Shown here: positions 7,699 to 18,283 of the stretch, piece after piece
How positions within the stretch are numbered: the stretch's first letter is position 1
Layout of the letters: each line of letters begins with the position of its first letter
NCBI RefSeq assembly: GCF_026003995.1
Contig: NZ_BPIG01000002.1
Span: forward strand, 434,001 to 498,000
Length of the DNA stretch: 64,000 bases
Source: Tepidiforma sp.
Lineage (GTDB): Bacteria > Chloroflexota > Dehalococcoidia > Tepidiformales > Tepidiformaceae
Direction of reading: 5' to 3'
Program-made: the position numbers and the translations under genes
Notes under the pieces: generated by a model
Told to the model about the DNA's origin: nothing
Seen by the model: the letters and a program-made list of their open reading frames with translations, nothing else
Database searches by the model: none

Positions 7699-8502
7699 AT
7701 GCCTGAAGGACTCACCGGCAGCCTCGCCCAGCTTCCCCTCATCGACCTGCTCAAGATGCTCGCCGCCGGGGGTCAGACCGGCCGCCTCGAGCTCTCCTCC
7801 GGCCTCGACCTCGGCGACATCTACCTCCACCGCGGCCACCTCGTCCATGCCGAGGCCGCTGGCGATTGGGGCGAACCCGCCGTCGCCCGCCTCGTCACCT
7901 GGCCCAACGGCCACTTCCGCTTCATCCCCGGCGAAGAAGCCCCCGAACGCACCATCACCCGCACCCTCGACCAGCTCCTCGCCGAGGCCGCCCGCGTCGC
8001 CAGCGAGCGCGAGGCCATCCGCCGCGTCGTCCCCTCCATGGACGTCGTCCCCCGCCTCGCCCGCAAAGCCCCCGGGCCCACCATCACCATCGACGCCGCC
8101 GACTGGGAGGTCATCGCCCTCCTCGATGGCGCCCGCACCGCCGCCGCCCTCGCCGCAGCCCTCGGCGTCGACGACTTCGAAGCGATGCGCCGCCTCTACC
8201 GCCTCAAGCTCGCCGGCCTCGTCGACCTCGAAAAGCCCCAGCAGCTCGCGCCCGCCGCGCGCGCTCTGGCCGGGCCGCAGTTCTTCCAGGCGCTCCACGC
8301 TGCTGTGGCGGCCGCCGTCGGCCCCCTCGCCGAGATCATCATCGACGACTGCCTCGACGCCATGGGCCACACCCGCCAGGACTTCCCCCGCGACGGCATC
8401 GCCCGCCTCGCCGAGGCGATCAGCGCCGAGATCACCGACCCCGAAAAGCGCGTGAAGTTCCAGCAGACGATGCTCGCCATGCTCCGCGGCCAGGCCGCCT
8501 GA
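7699..8502 (+). CDS. DUF4388 (PATAN) domain protein
   Basis: The 267-residue product starts MPEGLTGSLAQLPLIDLLKM, then LAAGGQTGRLELSSG and GDIYLHRGHLVHAEAAG. This is the clear DUF4388/PATAN pattern: G-x-L-x-x-L-x-L-D-L-L followed by TG-x-L and G-x-I-x-x-x-x-G-x-L-V-x-A. Residues about 75-150 form a second helical section; about 140-180 resemble a winged-helix (AADWEVIALLDGARTAAALA); the C-terminal 80 residues are helical. DUF4388 proteins are linked to gliding, type IV pili and two-component signalling, but their biochemical role is not settled. This is the last gene of the five-gene run and converges on the ECF sigma gene. GGGAGGA lies six bases upstream of the start. Confidence 0.8.
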   Translation: MPEGLTGSLAQLPLIDLLKMLAAGGQTGRLELSSGLDLGDIYLHRGHLVHAEAAGDWGEPAVARLVTWPNGHFRFIPGEEAPERTITRTLDQLLAEAARVASEREAIRRVVPSMDVVPRLARKAPGPTITIDAADWEVIALLDGARTAAALAAALGVDDFEAMRRLYRLKLAGLVDLEKPQQLAPAARALAGPQFFQALHAAVAAAVGPLAEIIIDDCLDAMGHTRQDFPRDGIARLAEAISAEITDPEKRVKFQQTMLAMLRGQAA

Positions 8503-8517
8503 CCCGGCGCGCCGCCG

Positions 8518-9141
8518 CTACCGCAGCGCGAACTCCTCGCCCAGCAGCTCCCGCAGCTTCCTGAGGGCCCGCCCCTGGCGGGCCTTCACGGCGTCCACCG
8601 TCACGCCCATCGCGGCCGCCGTCTCGGCCAGCGAAAGCCCGTGCAGGAAGCGCAGCGTCACCACCTCGCCATCCGCCGGGGGCAGCTGCGCCACCGCCTT
8701 CGCCAGCGCCACCTGCTCCGCGTGCCCTTCGAGCCCCGCATCCGGGGTATCGAACGCCTCCAGCGCCACCGCCGGCGGAGCCCGGAACAGCCGCCGCCGG
8801 TGCTCCGTCACCACGTGCCGCGCAATCCCGAACAGCCAGGCCCGCGGCGGCAGCCCGCGGTCCTCCAGGTGCTCCGCGCTCCGCCACGCCTGCTCGAAGA
8901 TGAGCGACGCCAGGTCCTCCGCGTCCTCCGCCGAGGGCACCCGCGAATACGCGTACCGGTAGATGGCCGGCATCTCCTGCTCGAAGAGCACCCGCCACGC
9001 GCCCGGCTCCCGCCGCCGCAGCCGTTCGATCAGCCCGGCCGAAGCGCTGCCGTCGGGCGCGGCATCGTCCGCCTCCGCCCGCCGCGGCGCCGACGCGAGC
9101 GCCAGCCCGAGGCCGCCCCAGCGCAGCGCGAGCGCCGTCAC
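8518..9141 (-). CDS. ECF-type RNA polymerase sigma factor
   Basis: The 207-residue protein has the two sigma domains of group 4 factors. Region 2 lies around residues 40-110 (IYRYAYSRVPSAEDAEDLAS, then AWLFGIARHVVTEHRR). Region 4 lies around 140-200 (LPPADGEVVTLRFLHGLSLA, then MGVTVDAVKARQGRALRKLR) and forms the helix-turn-helix that reads the -35 element. A 35-residue N-terminal extension precedes region 2. The start is a GTG placed directly behind the stop codon of the upstream gene (TGA-GTG), which implies translational coupling with the membrane protein encoded there, probably its anti-sigma factor. The target genes are unknown. Confidence 0.88.
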   Translation of the reverse strand: MTALALRWGGLGLALASAPRRAEADDAAPDGSASAGLIERLRRREPGAWRVLFEQEMPAIYRYAYSRVPSAEDAEDLASLIFEQAWRSAEHLEDRGLPPRAWLFGIARHVVTEHRRRLFRAPPAVALEAFDTPDAGLEGHAEQVALAKAVAQLPPADGEVVTLRFLHGLSLAETAAAMGVTVDAVKARQGRALRKLRELLGEEFALR

Positions 9142-9756
9142 TCAGTCATCCTCGTCCAGGTCGGGTTCCGGGTCGTCGTCATCGTCGTCGTCCGGCGTCG
9201 GCGAGCCCGCTGGCCCGGCCGTCGCCGTCGGAACCGCCGTCCCGGTTGGTGCTGGCGTCGTCGCCGGGGTCGGCGTGGCCGGGGTCGGCGTGGCCGGGGT
9301 CGGCGAAGCGCCGCCCGGCGTGGGTGTCGCGGTCGCAGTCGGCGTCGCCGCTCCCGCCCCGCTCCCGCCGCCGCCCTCCCGCGGCGACAGGTTCCGCACC
9401 GCGTTCTCCACGAACTCGCCCGCGCCGCGGATGGCCGCCGGCGTATCCACCCCCGCCGCCGTCGCGCCGCCGGCCGCGGCGGCGAGCAGCACCGCCCCCG
9501 CCGCGAGCCGCTGCACGAGCGGCCGCCGCTCGCTCCCGATGCCCGCCCAGCCGAGCAGCCAGGCGAGCGGGCCGCGCCGCCGCCGCGTCCGCTCCTCGAA
9601 CCGCGCCCGCATCCGGTCCATCGCCTCCCGGTCCGGGCCGGGCACGCGCAACCCGCTCACGGCGCGCGCCAGCGCGGCGAGCTCCGCCGTCTCGCGGTCT
9701 GCCGGGGCGCTCCCGCTGAGCGCGGCTTCGATGCGGTCTCCGATCTCGTCAGCCAT
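9142..9756 (-). CDS. Membrane protein with Pro/Thr-rich and Asp-rich outer tail, putative anti-sigma factor
   Basis: This 204-residue protein has a cytoplasmic helical start (about 1-75, with DRETAELAALARAVSGLRVP), one membrane helix (about 83-101, AAGAVLLAAAAGGATAAGV) and an outer part. The outer part contains ATPTPAT-type repeats and ends in a run of Asp/Glu (about 185-204). The layout, together with its position directly before an ECF sigma gene, suggests an anti-sigma factor, but no zinc-binding HxxxCxxC motif is present and I do not recognise the family. In most such pairs the sigma gene comes first; here the order is reversed. The acidic tail could bind cations or be a spacer. Confidence 0.6.
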   Translation of the reverse strand: MADEIGDRIEAALSGSAPADRETAELAALARAVSGLRVPGPDREAMDRMRARFEERTRRRRGPLAWLLGWAGIGSERRPLVQRLAAGAVLLAAAAGGATAAGVDTPAAIRGAGEFVENAVRNLSPREGGGGSGAGAATPTATATPTPGGASPTPATPTPATPTPATTPAPTGTAVPTATAGPAGSPTPDDDDDDDPEPDLDEDD

Positions 9757-9885
9757 CGTCCCACCGGCCCACCATCGGCCGAACCTGGAGCCGGCCCGCG
9801 GCCGGCCTCACAGGATACATCGGGCTGCCCGGCCGGAAGGTGTCAGCCCCTCCCAAAAACTCCCCGCCTGTGCTCTACTACCCCC

Positions 9886-10326
9886 ATGCCCACCACCTTC
9901 GTCGTCGTCGGCAGCTCCAGCCGCGAGCCCTCCACCGCCGGCCGCATCGCCGCCTTCATCGTCCGCTGGCTCGTCACCGCCGCCGCCGTCTGGGTCGCTG
10001 CCGCCCTCGTTCCCGGCATCCGGCTCGAGGGCTTCGGCAGCACGCTCGCCGTCGCCCTCATCCTCGGCCTCCTGAACGCCTACTTGAAGCCGCTCCTCGT
10101 CATCAGCGCGCTCCCCGGCATCGTCCTCTCGCTCGGCCTCCTCCTCATCCTCATCAATACCGCCCTCCTCGCCCTCACCGCCTGGATCGCCGGCAAATTC
10201 GACGGCATCGCCTTCGCCATCGACGGCTTCTGGAGCGCCTTCTTCGGCGCCATCCTCATCAGCATCGTCAGCTTCCTCCTGACCCGCTTCATCAACCCCG
10301 GCCGCGTCGCCCGCCGCTTCGATTGA
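9886..10326 (+). CDS. Phage-holin-IV-like integral membrane protein
   Basis: The 146-residue protein is almost wholly membrane-embedded, with four hydrophobic stretches. It carries the motif LILGLLNAYLKPLLVISALP, followed by GIVLSLGLLLILINTALLAL and a late GFWSAFFGAILISIVSFLL. These are the hallmarks of PF04020 (mycobacteriophage holin superfamily IV), which is widespread on bacterial chromosomes with no phage context and no proven function. No phage genes are nearby, so a lytic role is unlikely. The start at 9886 leaves about 25 hydrophilic residues ahead of the first helix; homologues usually begin closer to the helix, so a later start is possible. Confidence 0.8.
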   Translation: MPTTFVVVGSSSREPSTAGRIAAFIVRWLVTAAAVWVAAALVPGIRLEGFGSTLAVALILGLLNAYLKPLLVISALPGIVLSLGLLLILINTALLALTAWIAGKFDGIAFAIDGFWSAFFGAILISIVSFLLTRFINPGRVARRFD

Positions 10327-10418
10327 GCCGCCCCCATCCTTTTGCCTCGCGCGAATCACCTGCGTAGGATGACCTCGCCGCCGACCCGCCGGGCGGCGAG
10401 CACCCCCGGGGCACCCGC

Positions 10419-11459
10419 ATGCGCATCATCGACGGCATCTACCAGCTCCTCACCCCCTTCCCGCAGTTCACCATCGAGGACGCGAAGGCCCTCCGCCGCC
10501 AGCTCCAGGAGCACCCCCGCGTCACGAAGGGCCTCCCCTACGTCCTCCCCTACCTCCTGAAGGACGGCGGTGATGTCGTCCTCGTCGATTGCGGCTGGAA
10601 TACCGATTCCGCCTACCAGGCGCTCGAAGAAGGGATGCGCGAGCACGGCAGCCATCCCTCCGACATCCAGCGCCTCGTCATCACCCACATCCACCCCGAC
10701 CACTACGGCATGGCCGGCCGCCTCAAGCAGCTCTCCTCCTGCGACGTCGCCGTCCACGAAAAGGACGCCGAGGTCATCGCCACCCGCTACTTCGCGCCCC
10801 GCGCCCTCACCGATGAGATGGCCCGCTTCATGGAGATGAACGGCGTCCCGCCCATGGCCACCCCCCAGATGGCCCAGGGCTCCATGGGCATGCTCGGCGC
10901 CGTCGCCGCCGTCCCGCCCGATACCCAGCTCAAGGGCGGCGAAACCTTCAAAGTCGGCGACTTCGACTTCGAAGTCATCTGGACCCCCGGCCACTCCCCC
11001 GGCCACGTCTGCCTCTACGAACCCAACCGCAAAATCCTCCTCACCGGCGACCACATCCTCCCCACCATCACGCCCAACGTGTCCATCCACGCCCAGACCC
11101 ACGGCAGCCCCCTCGGCGACTACATGCGCTCCCTCGAAGCCCTCGTCGACCTCGATGTGAAGCTCGTCCTCCCGGCCCACGAGTTCGAAATCACCGACCT
11201 CCAGAAGCGCATCCGCGAGATCAAAGACCACCACGAAATCCGGCTCGACGAGATGCTCGCCTGCGTCGACCGCGGCGGCTCCACCGCGTGGGAGGTCGCC
11301 GGCCGCGTGAAGTGGGCCACCGGCAAGCTCGAAGAGTTCGAACCCTGGATGCAGCGCGCCGCCGTCGGCGAAACCCTTGCCCACCTCGAATACCTCTTCG
11401 AGCTCGGCCGCCTCGCCAAGGTCATGCGCGGCAAGCAGCTCTACTGGCTGCCGGTGTAG
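10419..11459 (+). CDS. MBL-fold metallo-hydrolase
   Basis: This 346-residue protein contains the complete metallo-beta-lactamase-fold metal ligands: THIHPDHYG (H90, H92, D94, H95), a histidine in TPGHSPGHV, the aspartate in LLTGDHILP and a late histidine in LPAHEFEI. Together these bind two metal ions. The family covers lactonases, glyoxalase II-like hydrolases and thioesterases; the spacing and the helical C-terminal extension after residue 270 resemble the lactonase/hydroxyacylglutathione-hydrolase-like subgroup of about 320-350 residues. No signal peptide is seen. It converges on the FMN-binding protein gene with only 12 bp between stops. The substrate is not deducible. Confidence 0.88.
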   Translation: MRIIDGIYQLLTPFPQFTIEDAKALRRQLQEHPRVTKGLPYVLPYLLKDGGDVVLVDCGWNTDSAYQALEEGMREHGSHPSDIQRLVITHIHPDHYGMAGRLKQLSSCDVAVHEKDAEVIATRYFAPRALTDEMARFMEMNGVPPMATPQMAQGSMGMLGAVAAVPPDTQLKGGETFKVGDFDFEVIWTPGHSPGHVCLYEPNRKILLTGDHILPTITPNVSIHAQTHGSPLGDYMRSLEALVDLDVKLVLPAHEFEITDLQKRIREIKDHHEIRLDEMLACVDRGGSTAWEVAGRVKWATGKLEEFEPWMQRAAVGETLAHLEYLFELGRLAKVMRGKQLYWLPV

Positions 11460-11471
11460 GGGCCCGTCCGC

Positions 11472-11924
11472 CTACCCCTCGTCCTCCTCCGGGCCGTGCG
11501 CCCGCCCCGAAAGCTCCTCCGGGACGATTCGCCAGCCCACCACTCCGCGCTGGCCGAACCGCTCCTCGAGCGCCGTCACGGCCCAGGCCGGCGCATCCGC
11601 CAGCCGCCGGTAGAACGCCGCCGCGAACTCCCCGAACTCCAGCGGGTCCGCGACCTCCACCCACTGCCCGTGCCCCGAGACCGAGGCCCACTCCCACGGC
11701 CCCGTCGTCGCCGTGCTGTCGACCTGGAACGCCACCCGGCCGTTCGCCCGCCCCATCTCCACCTTGCGGCCGGGCGTCGTCAGCCCGCAGAGCACGCCAT
11801 CCGCCCAGGCGTAGAACATCGGCACGAGGAAGTGCCCGTCGGCGCCGAAGAACGCCACGCGCACCACGCGCTCCTTTGCGAGCACGAGCTCCACCTCCGC
11901 CGGCGTCAGCGGCCGCGTCCCCAT
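11472..11924 (-). CDS. Pyridoxamine 5'-phosphate oxidase-like FMN-binding protein
   Basis: The 150-residue protein has the split-barrel layout of PNPOx-like proteins: LTPAEVELVLAKERVVRVAF, then GHFLVPMFYAWADGVLCGLT, then TTPGRKVEMGRANGRVAFQVD, then WEWASVSGHGQWVEV. The GRKVEMGRANGRVAFQVD segment is where homologues bind the FMN phosphate, and the VSGHGQWVEV strand is typical of the family. Members reduce or bind flavin, F420, haem or biliverdin; which applies here is unclear. The carboxyl end is acidic and probably disordered. It lies in the same direction as, and 37 bp upstream of, nothing but the serine-hydrolase stop region, so it is likely transcribed with that gene. Confidence 0.8.
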   Translation of the reverse strand: MGTRPLTPAEVELVLAKERVVRVAFFGADGHFLVPMFYAWADGVLCGLTTPGRKVEMGRANGRVAFQVDSTATTGPWEWASVSGHGQWVEVADPLEFGEFAAAFYRRLADAPAWAVTALEERFGQRGVVGWRIVPEELSGRAHGPEEDEG

Positions 11925-11961
11925 GCCCCCGATCCTGCCGTCCCGCGGCGCCGCGGGCCAG

Positions 11962-13143
11962 TCAGCCGTTCAGGCCCAGCTCCTGCCGGATGAGCTCACA
12001 AATCTCGAACGTCGGCCCCTCGGCCTGCAGCGTCGACTGCATCTTGTTGATGGTGACCGCCACGGCGAGCCCCACCTCCGGGTCCGCGAACGCGATCGAC
12101 CCGCCCGCGCCCGGGTGCCCGAAGGCCGTCTTGCGCGGCCCCGTCGCCCCGTGCTGGCCCGCCACCTTTCCGCCGTTGAAGAAGCCGATGCTCTTCGGCA
12201 GCGGCATCATGATCACCCGGTCCGGCTCCTCCACCTGGATCGCGCTCATCAGCGGGATGCGCTCCTTCGAGACGAGCCGCACCCCGTCGACGACGCCGCC
12301 GTTCGCCAGCGCCGCATACATCTTCGCCAGCGCCCGCGCCGTGAAGTGCCCGTTCGCCGCCGGCAGGCAGGCGCGCCGCACCCGCATGTCGTTGAAGTTC
12401 CACCCCAGCCGCGGCGGCATCGCCTTGAAGAAGTCGTGGTCCGGCGGCACCTGGAACATCGCCGCCCGGCCCTGCTGCTGCTGGCCCTGGCCGGCGGCCG
12501 CCGCCTGCTCCTCCGCCGTCAGCAGCGTCGCGAGCCGGTCTTCCACCCCCTCCGGGATGCCGATGTACATTTCGCCTTCGAGCCCCAGCGGCGCCGCAAT
12601 CTCCTCCGCCAGCACCTGCTGGATGTGCCGCCCGTCCGCGTGCTGGATGATGCCGCCGGCGATCCACCCGTAGGTGATGGCGTGGTAGCCCGTCGCCGTC
12701 CCCGGCGCCCATGCGGGCACTCCCTCCTCGATGTACCGCAGCCCGTTCTCCCACTCCAGCAGCGGCGCCGCCCCCTCCGGCGTCATCGGCATCGCGTGGA
12801 GCCCCGCCTGGTGGCTCATCGCCTGCGCCACCGTCACCCGCTCCTTCCCCTGCTGCCCGAACGCTTCCCAGTAGCGCGCCACCGGCTGCTCGTACTCGAT
12901 GACGCCCCGGTCAGCGAGGATGTGGAGCGCCGTCGCCGCCACCCCTTTCGTCGTCGAAAAGCTGCTGAACAGCGTGTCCGGTCCCACTGGCCGCGGGTCG
13001 CGCGGCCCCATCTGCCCCGCCCACGTATCGACGATCTTCTCGCCGCCCAGGTACGCGCAGACCTGCGTCCCCAGCTGCGTCCCGCGCGCAATCTGCTCCA
13101 GCAGCAGCGCGTGCACCTTCTCGTTCAGCGCCTCGTTCACCAT
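11962..13143 (-). CDS. Serine hydrolase of the beta-lactamase (class C/EstB) family
   Basis: The 393-residue protein shows the SxxK catalytic pair in FSSFSTTKGVA (Ser63, Lys66), a Tyr-containing second motif in TGYHAITYGWIAGGI, and a Gly-rich third region (FGHPGAGGSIAFADPE, with HPG replacing the usual KTG/HTG). This is the class C beta-lactamase/penicillin-binding-like fold used by EstB-type esterases and peptidases. There is no signal peptide, which argues for an intracellular esterase rather than antibiotic resistance. The start at 13143 was chosen because GAGGGAAC lies just upstream and the family match begins there; the open frame extends further but without homology. A Gln/Ala-rich insert is present around residues 215-230. 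Confidence 0.87.
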   Translation of the reverse strand: MVNEALNEKVHALLLEQIARGTQLGTQVCAYLGGEKIVDTWAGQMGPRDPRPVGPDTLFSSFSTTKGVAATALHILADRGVIEYEQPVARYWEAFGQQGKERVTVAQAMSHQAGLHAMPMTPEGAAPLLEWENGLRYIEEGVPAWAPGTATGYHAITYGWIAGGIIQHADGRHIQQVLAEEIAAPLGLEGEMYIGIPEGVEDRLATLLTAEEQAAAAGQGQQQQGRAAMFQVPPDHDFFKAMPPRLGWNFNDMRVRRACLPAANGHFTARALAKMYAALANGGVVDGVRLVSKERIPLMSAIQVEEPDRVIMMPLPKSIGFFNGGKVAGQHGATGPRKTAFGHPGAGGSIAFADPEVGLAVAVTINKMQSTLQAEGPTFEICELIRQELGLNG

Positions 13144-13323
13144 CGCCGTTCCCTCGCATCGTGGAGTTCGTGTGCCGCGAACTCTACGCCTCCCGAACCG
13201 GCTTCGAAACTCCCGCCGCCGCGCAGCCGCACGGCGAAACGGAAAGATTGCATCCCGGGGACTTCTCCATTGCATGGTGCCGCCGACAATCACCGTGCGG
13301 CACCCTGCCGCGAAGGAGCATCG

Positions 13324-14052
13324 ATGTTCGAAACCCTCAAAAAGCCGTCGCTCGCCTTCTTCAGCATCGGCCTCGCAGCCGCCCTCCTCGCCGCCGCCTG
13401 CAGCGGCAAAGACGACAGCGGCGGCGCATCCGCCACCGCGCCCTCCGGCGGCAGCGGCGACGCGACCGCGCCTGCCGGCTCCAGCCCCACGAAAGCCTCC
13501 GGCGCCACCCCCACCAAAGCCGCCGATTCCGGCGGCGGCAGCGATGACCTGCCCGCCGAGCTCAAGAAAGTCTCCGAGCAGATGCAGAAGCTCAAGTACA
13601 CCGCCACCTACGCCATGACGACCGATGGTCAGCAGACTGAACTCAAGATGGTCCAGGACCCGCCGAAGCAGTACGCGGCCGGCTCCATCGAAGGCAACCA
13701 GTTCATCTTCATCTACGATGGCAAGGATTCCTACACCTGCTTCAAAGTCGGCACGACCGGCACCTGCACGAAGTCCAGCACGGGCGGCAACATGCTCGAC
13801 CCGCGCGACATCGCCGATGACGTCGACACCCAGGCCACCTACAAGAAAGTCGCCGACCGGAAGGTCAACGGCATCGATTCGCGCTGCTGGGAAACCTCCC
13901 TCAAGACCCAGCCCGGCACCACCACCCTCTGCGTCGCCAAGAGCGACCCCGTCGTCACCCTCGTCGAGGGCGACGGCCTCAAGATGGAGCTGAAGGACTT
14001 CTCCAAGAGCGTCGACAGCAAGCTCTTCGAACCGCCCTACCCGGTCCAGTAG
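13324..14052 (+). CDS. Secreted lipoprotein, unknown function
   Basis: The 242-residue protein begins with a lipoprotein signal peptide ending in the lipobox LAAAC (Cys about residue 23), followed by a Ser/Gly/Ala/Pro-rich linker of about 50 residues. The globular part (about 80-242) is beta-rich, with YTATYAMTTDGQQTELKMVQ and KQYAAGSIEGNQFIFIYDG. It also has four cysteines (in YTCF, TGTC, SRCWE and TLCV) that could form two disulphides. The shape is that of LolA/LppX-like or YdjG-like outer lipoproteins, but I do not recognise a named family. It is transcribed divergently from the serine hydrolase and ends at a strong hairpin. Confidence 0.72.
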   Translation: MFETLKKPSLAFFSIGLAAALLAAACSGKDDSGGASATAPSGGSGDATAPAGSSPTKASGATPTKAADSGGGSDDLPAELKKVSEQMQKLKYTATYAMTTDGQQTELKMVQDPPKQYAAGSIEGNQFIFIYDGKDSYTCFKVGTTGTCTKSSTGGNMLDPRDIADDVDTQATYKKVADRKVNGIDSRCWETSLKTQPGTTTLCVAKSDPVVTLVEGDGLKMELKDFSKSVDSKLFEPPYPVQ

Positions 14053-14086
14053 CCGCCCGGCGTCTCCGCGCGCCGACGATCGTGAA

Positions 14087-14114
14087 AGGGGGTTCCCCGC
14101 CCGGGGAACCCCCT
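14087..14114. terminator. Perfect 12-bp hairpin between convergent genes
   Basis: AGGGGGTTCCCC pairs exactly with GGGGAACCCCCT across a 4-base loop. It sits 35 bp after the lipoprotein stop and 33 bp after the clpC stop on the other strand, so it can terminate both. Only short T-runs flank it. Confidence 0.8.
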
Positions 14115-14147
14115 CCTTGCAGCCGATGCCGGGAACCTCGGGCGGCC

Positions 14148-16646
<2,499 letters not shown>

Positions 16647-16738
16647 CTTTCGTTACTCCTCGTTCGCTCGATTGCCCAGGGTGCCGGGCGCCGCTCGTCG
16701 TGTTCCCTGGTTCCACGCCCGCCAATCGCTGGCTCCGC

Positions 16739-17113
16739 CTAGGAGGCGGGCCCGTTCCGGTACGGTGCCGGCAGCCGCGTCGCCCGCAGCCGGTCCAGCT
16801 CCGCCCGCGTCGCTTCCAGCTCGGCCTGCAGCCGCCGAATCTGCTCGTTCATCCGCAGGATGATGTCCACCCCTGCGAGATTCACGCCCAGCTCATCGAT
16901 CAGCCGCTGCGCCGTCCGGATCCGCTGGATGTCCGCGTTCGAATACATCCGGATGTTCCCGCCCGTCCGCTTCGGGCGGATGAGGCCAACCTTCTCGTAG
17001 TACCGCAGCGTCTGCTGGTGCATCCCCACCAGCCGCGCCGCGATGGAGATGACGTACATCGGCTCGTCATCGTCGATCGGGAGGCCCGTGCCGTTCTTCT
17101 CGTCCTGCGTCAT
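16739..17113 (-). CDS. hspR: Heat-shock repressor HspR (MerR family)
   Basis: This 124-residue protein has the MerR-type winged helix: YVISIAARLVGMHQQTLRYY, then EKVGLIRPKRTGGNIRMYS. It is followed by a coiled-coil dimerisation helix (about 80-115). The combination VGMHQQTLRYYE with GGNIRMYS is characteristic of HspR, the repressor that holds chaperone operons off in actinobacteria and related phyla, usually with DnaK as co-repressor. Its position between dnaJ and clpC is the classic autoregulated arrangement. No inducer-binding cysteines are present, as expected for HspR. It lies 16 bp after the dnaJ stop. A canonical HAIR operator (CTTGAGT-N7-ACTCAAG) was not found upstream. Confidence 0.92.
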   Translation of the reverse strand: MTQDEKNGTGLPIDDDEPMYVISIAARLVGMHQQTLRYYEKVGLIRPKRTGGNIRMYSNADIQRIRTAQRLIDELGVNLAGVDIILRMNEQIRRLQAELEATRAELDRLRATRLPAPYRNGPAS

Positions 17114-17129
17114 CGGTCACCTCCTTCCC

Positions 17130-18143
17130 TCAGGGGCGAACCCCGGCGCCGCGCAGCTCCCGCAGCGCCTCCCAGTGCTTCCGCTCTTCCGCGCTCAGCC
17201 GGTCCGGCAGCACGGCCCGCACCTTCACGTACAGGTCGCCCCGCTTGCCCGCCTGGCCGAGCACCGGCATCCCTTTCCCCGAGAGCCGGAACTGCTTCCC
17301 GTTCTGCGTCAGCTCCGGGATGCGCAGCGCCACCCGCCCGTCGATCGTCGGCACCGTCACCTCGCCGCCGAGGACGGCATCGATGACCGGCACGTCGACC
17401 TCCTCGTAGAGGTCGTCGCCCTTCCGCTCGAAGCGCGCATGCGGCAGCACCGTCACCAGCAGGTAGAGGTCGCCCGGCGCGCCGCTGCCGATACCCGGCC
17501 GGCCTTCGCCCGCGATCCGCACCCGCGAGCCCGTCTTCACGCCGGGCGGGATGCGCACTTCGAGCCGCCGCAGCTTCATCGCCGTGCCCATGCCTTCGCA
17601 GGCGTGGCAGAGCGCGCCCGCGATCTCCCCGGTCCCGCCGCACGTGCGGCAGACCTCCGGCGTCTGCAGGTTCAGCGTCCGCGTCGTCCCGTGGAACGCC
17701 TCCTCGAGGCTGATTTCTACCGGCGTCTCGACATCCTGCCCGCGGCGGTTGGCGCCCGCGCCCCGCGGCCCGCCCCGCTCCCGCCGGAACAGTGTCTCGA
17801 AGATCGACCCGAAATCGCCGAACGGGTCGCCGCCCCCGTTCTCCCGGCCGAACGGCGCGCCGCCGGTCCGCCCGAACGGGCTGCCGCCCGGCCGCGCCCC
17901 CGCCGCCTCGAACTGGTCGGCCAGCTCCCACTGGTCGCCCCAGCGGTCGTACTTCTTCCGCTTCTCCGGGTCCGAGAGGACCTCGAACGCCTGGTTGATC
18001 TCCTTGAAGCGCGCTTCGGCCGCCTTGTCTCCCGGGTTCACATCCGGGTGGTACTTCCGGGCGAGCTTCCGGTAGGCCGCCTTGATCTCCTTCTCGGTGG
18101 CGGTCCGGCTGACGCCGAGCACCTCATAGAAATCCTTTGCCAT
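17130..18143 (-). CDS. dnaJ: DnaJ-type co-chaperone with a reduced zinc finger
   Basis: The 337-residue protein has a J domain (1-70) with the HPD motif at 32-34, a Gly/Phe-rich linker (about 82-125), a zinc-binding insert and the two beta-sandwich DnaJ C-domains ending in a dimerisation tail. The insert holds only CRTCGGTG and CHACEGMG (Cys165, 168, 179, 182). That is two of the four CxxCxGxG repeats of canonical DnaJ, so a single zinc centre at most. J proteins deliver clients to DnaK and stimulate its ATPase; DnaK is not in the window. The start at 18143 gives the usual [11 protein letters not shown] opening; an ATG twelve bases upstream is possible. First gene of the hspR-clpC operon. Confidence 0.92.
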   Translation of the reverse strand: MAKDFYEVLGVSRTATEKEIKAAYRKLARKYHPDVNPGDKAAEARFKEINQAFEVLSDPEKRKKYDRWGDQWELADQFEAAGARPGGSPFGRTGGAPFGRENGGGDPFGDFGSIFETLFRRERGGPRGAGANRRGQDVETPVEISLEEAFHGTTRTLNLQTPEVCRTCGGTGEIAGALCHACEGMGTAMKLRRLEVRIPPGVKTGSRVRIAGEGRPGIGSGAPGDLYLLVTVLPHARFERKGDDLYEEVDVPVIDAVLGGEVTVPTIDGRVALRIPELTQNGKQFRLSGKGMPVLGQAGKRGDLYVKVRAVLPDRLSAEERKHWEALRELRGAGVRP

Positions 18144-18150
18144 GCCCCTG

Positions 18151-18179
18151 AGCATACCGCCTCCCGCCGGGCTTTGCAA
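18151..18179 (-). promoter_or_regulatory. Candidate dnaJ operon promoter
   Basis: On the reverse strand TTGCAA (18179-18174) and TATGCT (18156-18151) lie 17 bp apart, each matching four of six consensus bases. The -10 ends only 7 bp before the dnaJ ATG, so the message would be leaderless or nearly so. A prediction from pattern only. Confidence 0.45.
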
Positions 18180-18219
18180 GATTTTGACGAAAAGCCTGAT
18201 AACCTGATGCTCAGACCTC

Positions 18220-18248
18220 TTGACACGGGGATGCGGGATATCCAGAAT
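18220..18248 (+). promoter_or_regulatory. Candidate hsp20 promoter
   Basis: A perfect TTGACA (18220-18225) is followed after 17 bp by CAGAAT (18243-18248, four of six consensus bases). This places the start of transcription about 30 bp ahead of the hsp20 ATG. It lies back to back with the dnaJ promoter in a 140-bp divergent gap. Confidence 0.55.
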
Positions 18249-18283
18249 AAGGTCGAAACCACGACAGCCAAGGAGGTGCACCG

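Noticed and set aside
6064-8370. 768-codon reverse open frame opposite the PATAN operon
   Set aside because: Composition is almost only Gly, Ala, Glu, Asp and Val and mirrors the forward codons; no domain is visible.
9886-10326. Prophage lysis gene
   Set aside because: Only the holin-IV-like fold is present; no phage structural, integrase or lysin genes are nearby.
11962-13143. Antibiotic beta-lactamase
   Set aside because: There is no signal peptide and the third motif is HPG rather than KTG; an EstB-like esterase is more likely.
18144-18283. HAIR or CIRCE heat-shock operator
   Set aside because: Neither CTTGAGT-N7-ACTCAAG nor TTAGCACTC-N9-GAGTGCTAA is present; only partial CTTGA-like pieces were found.
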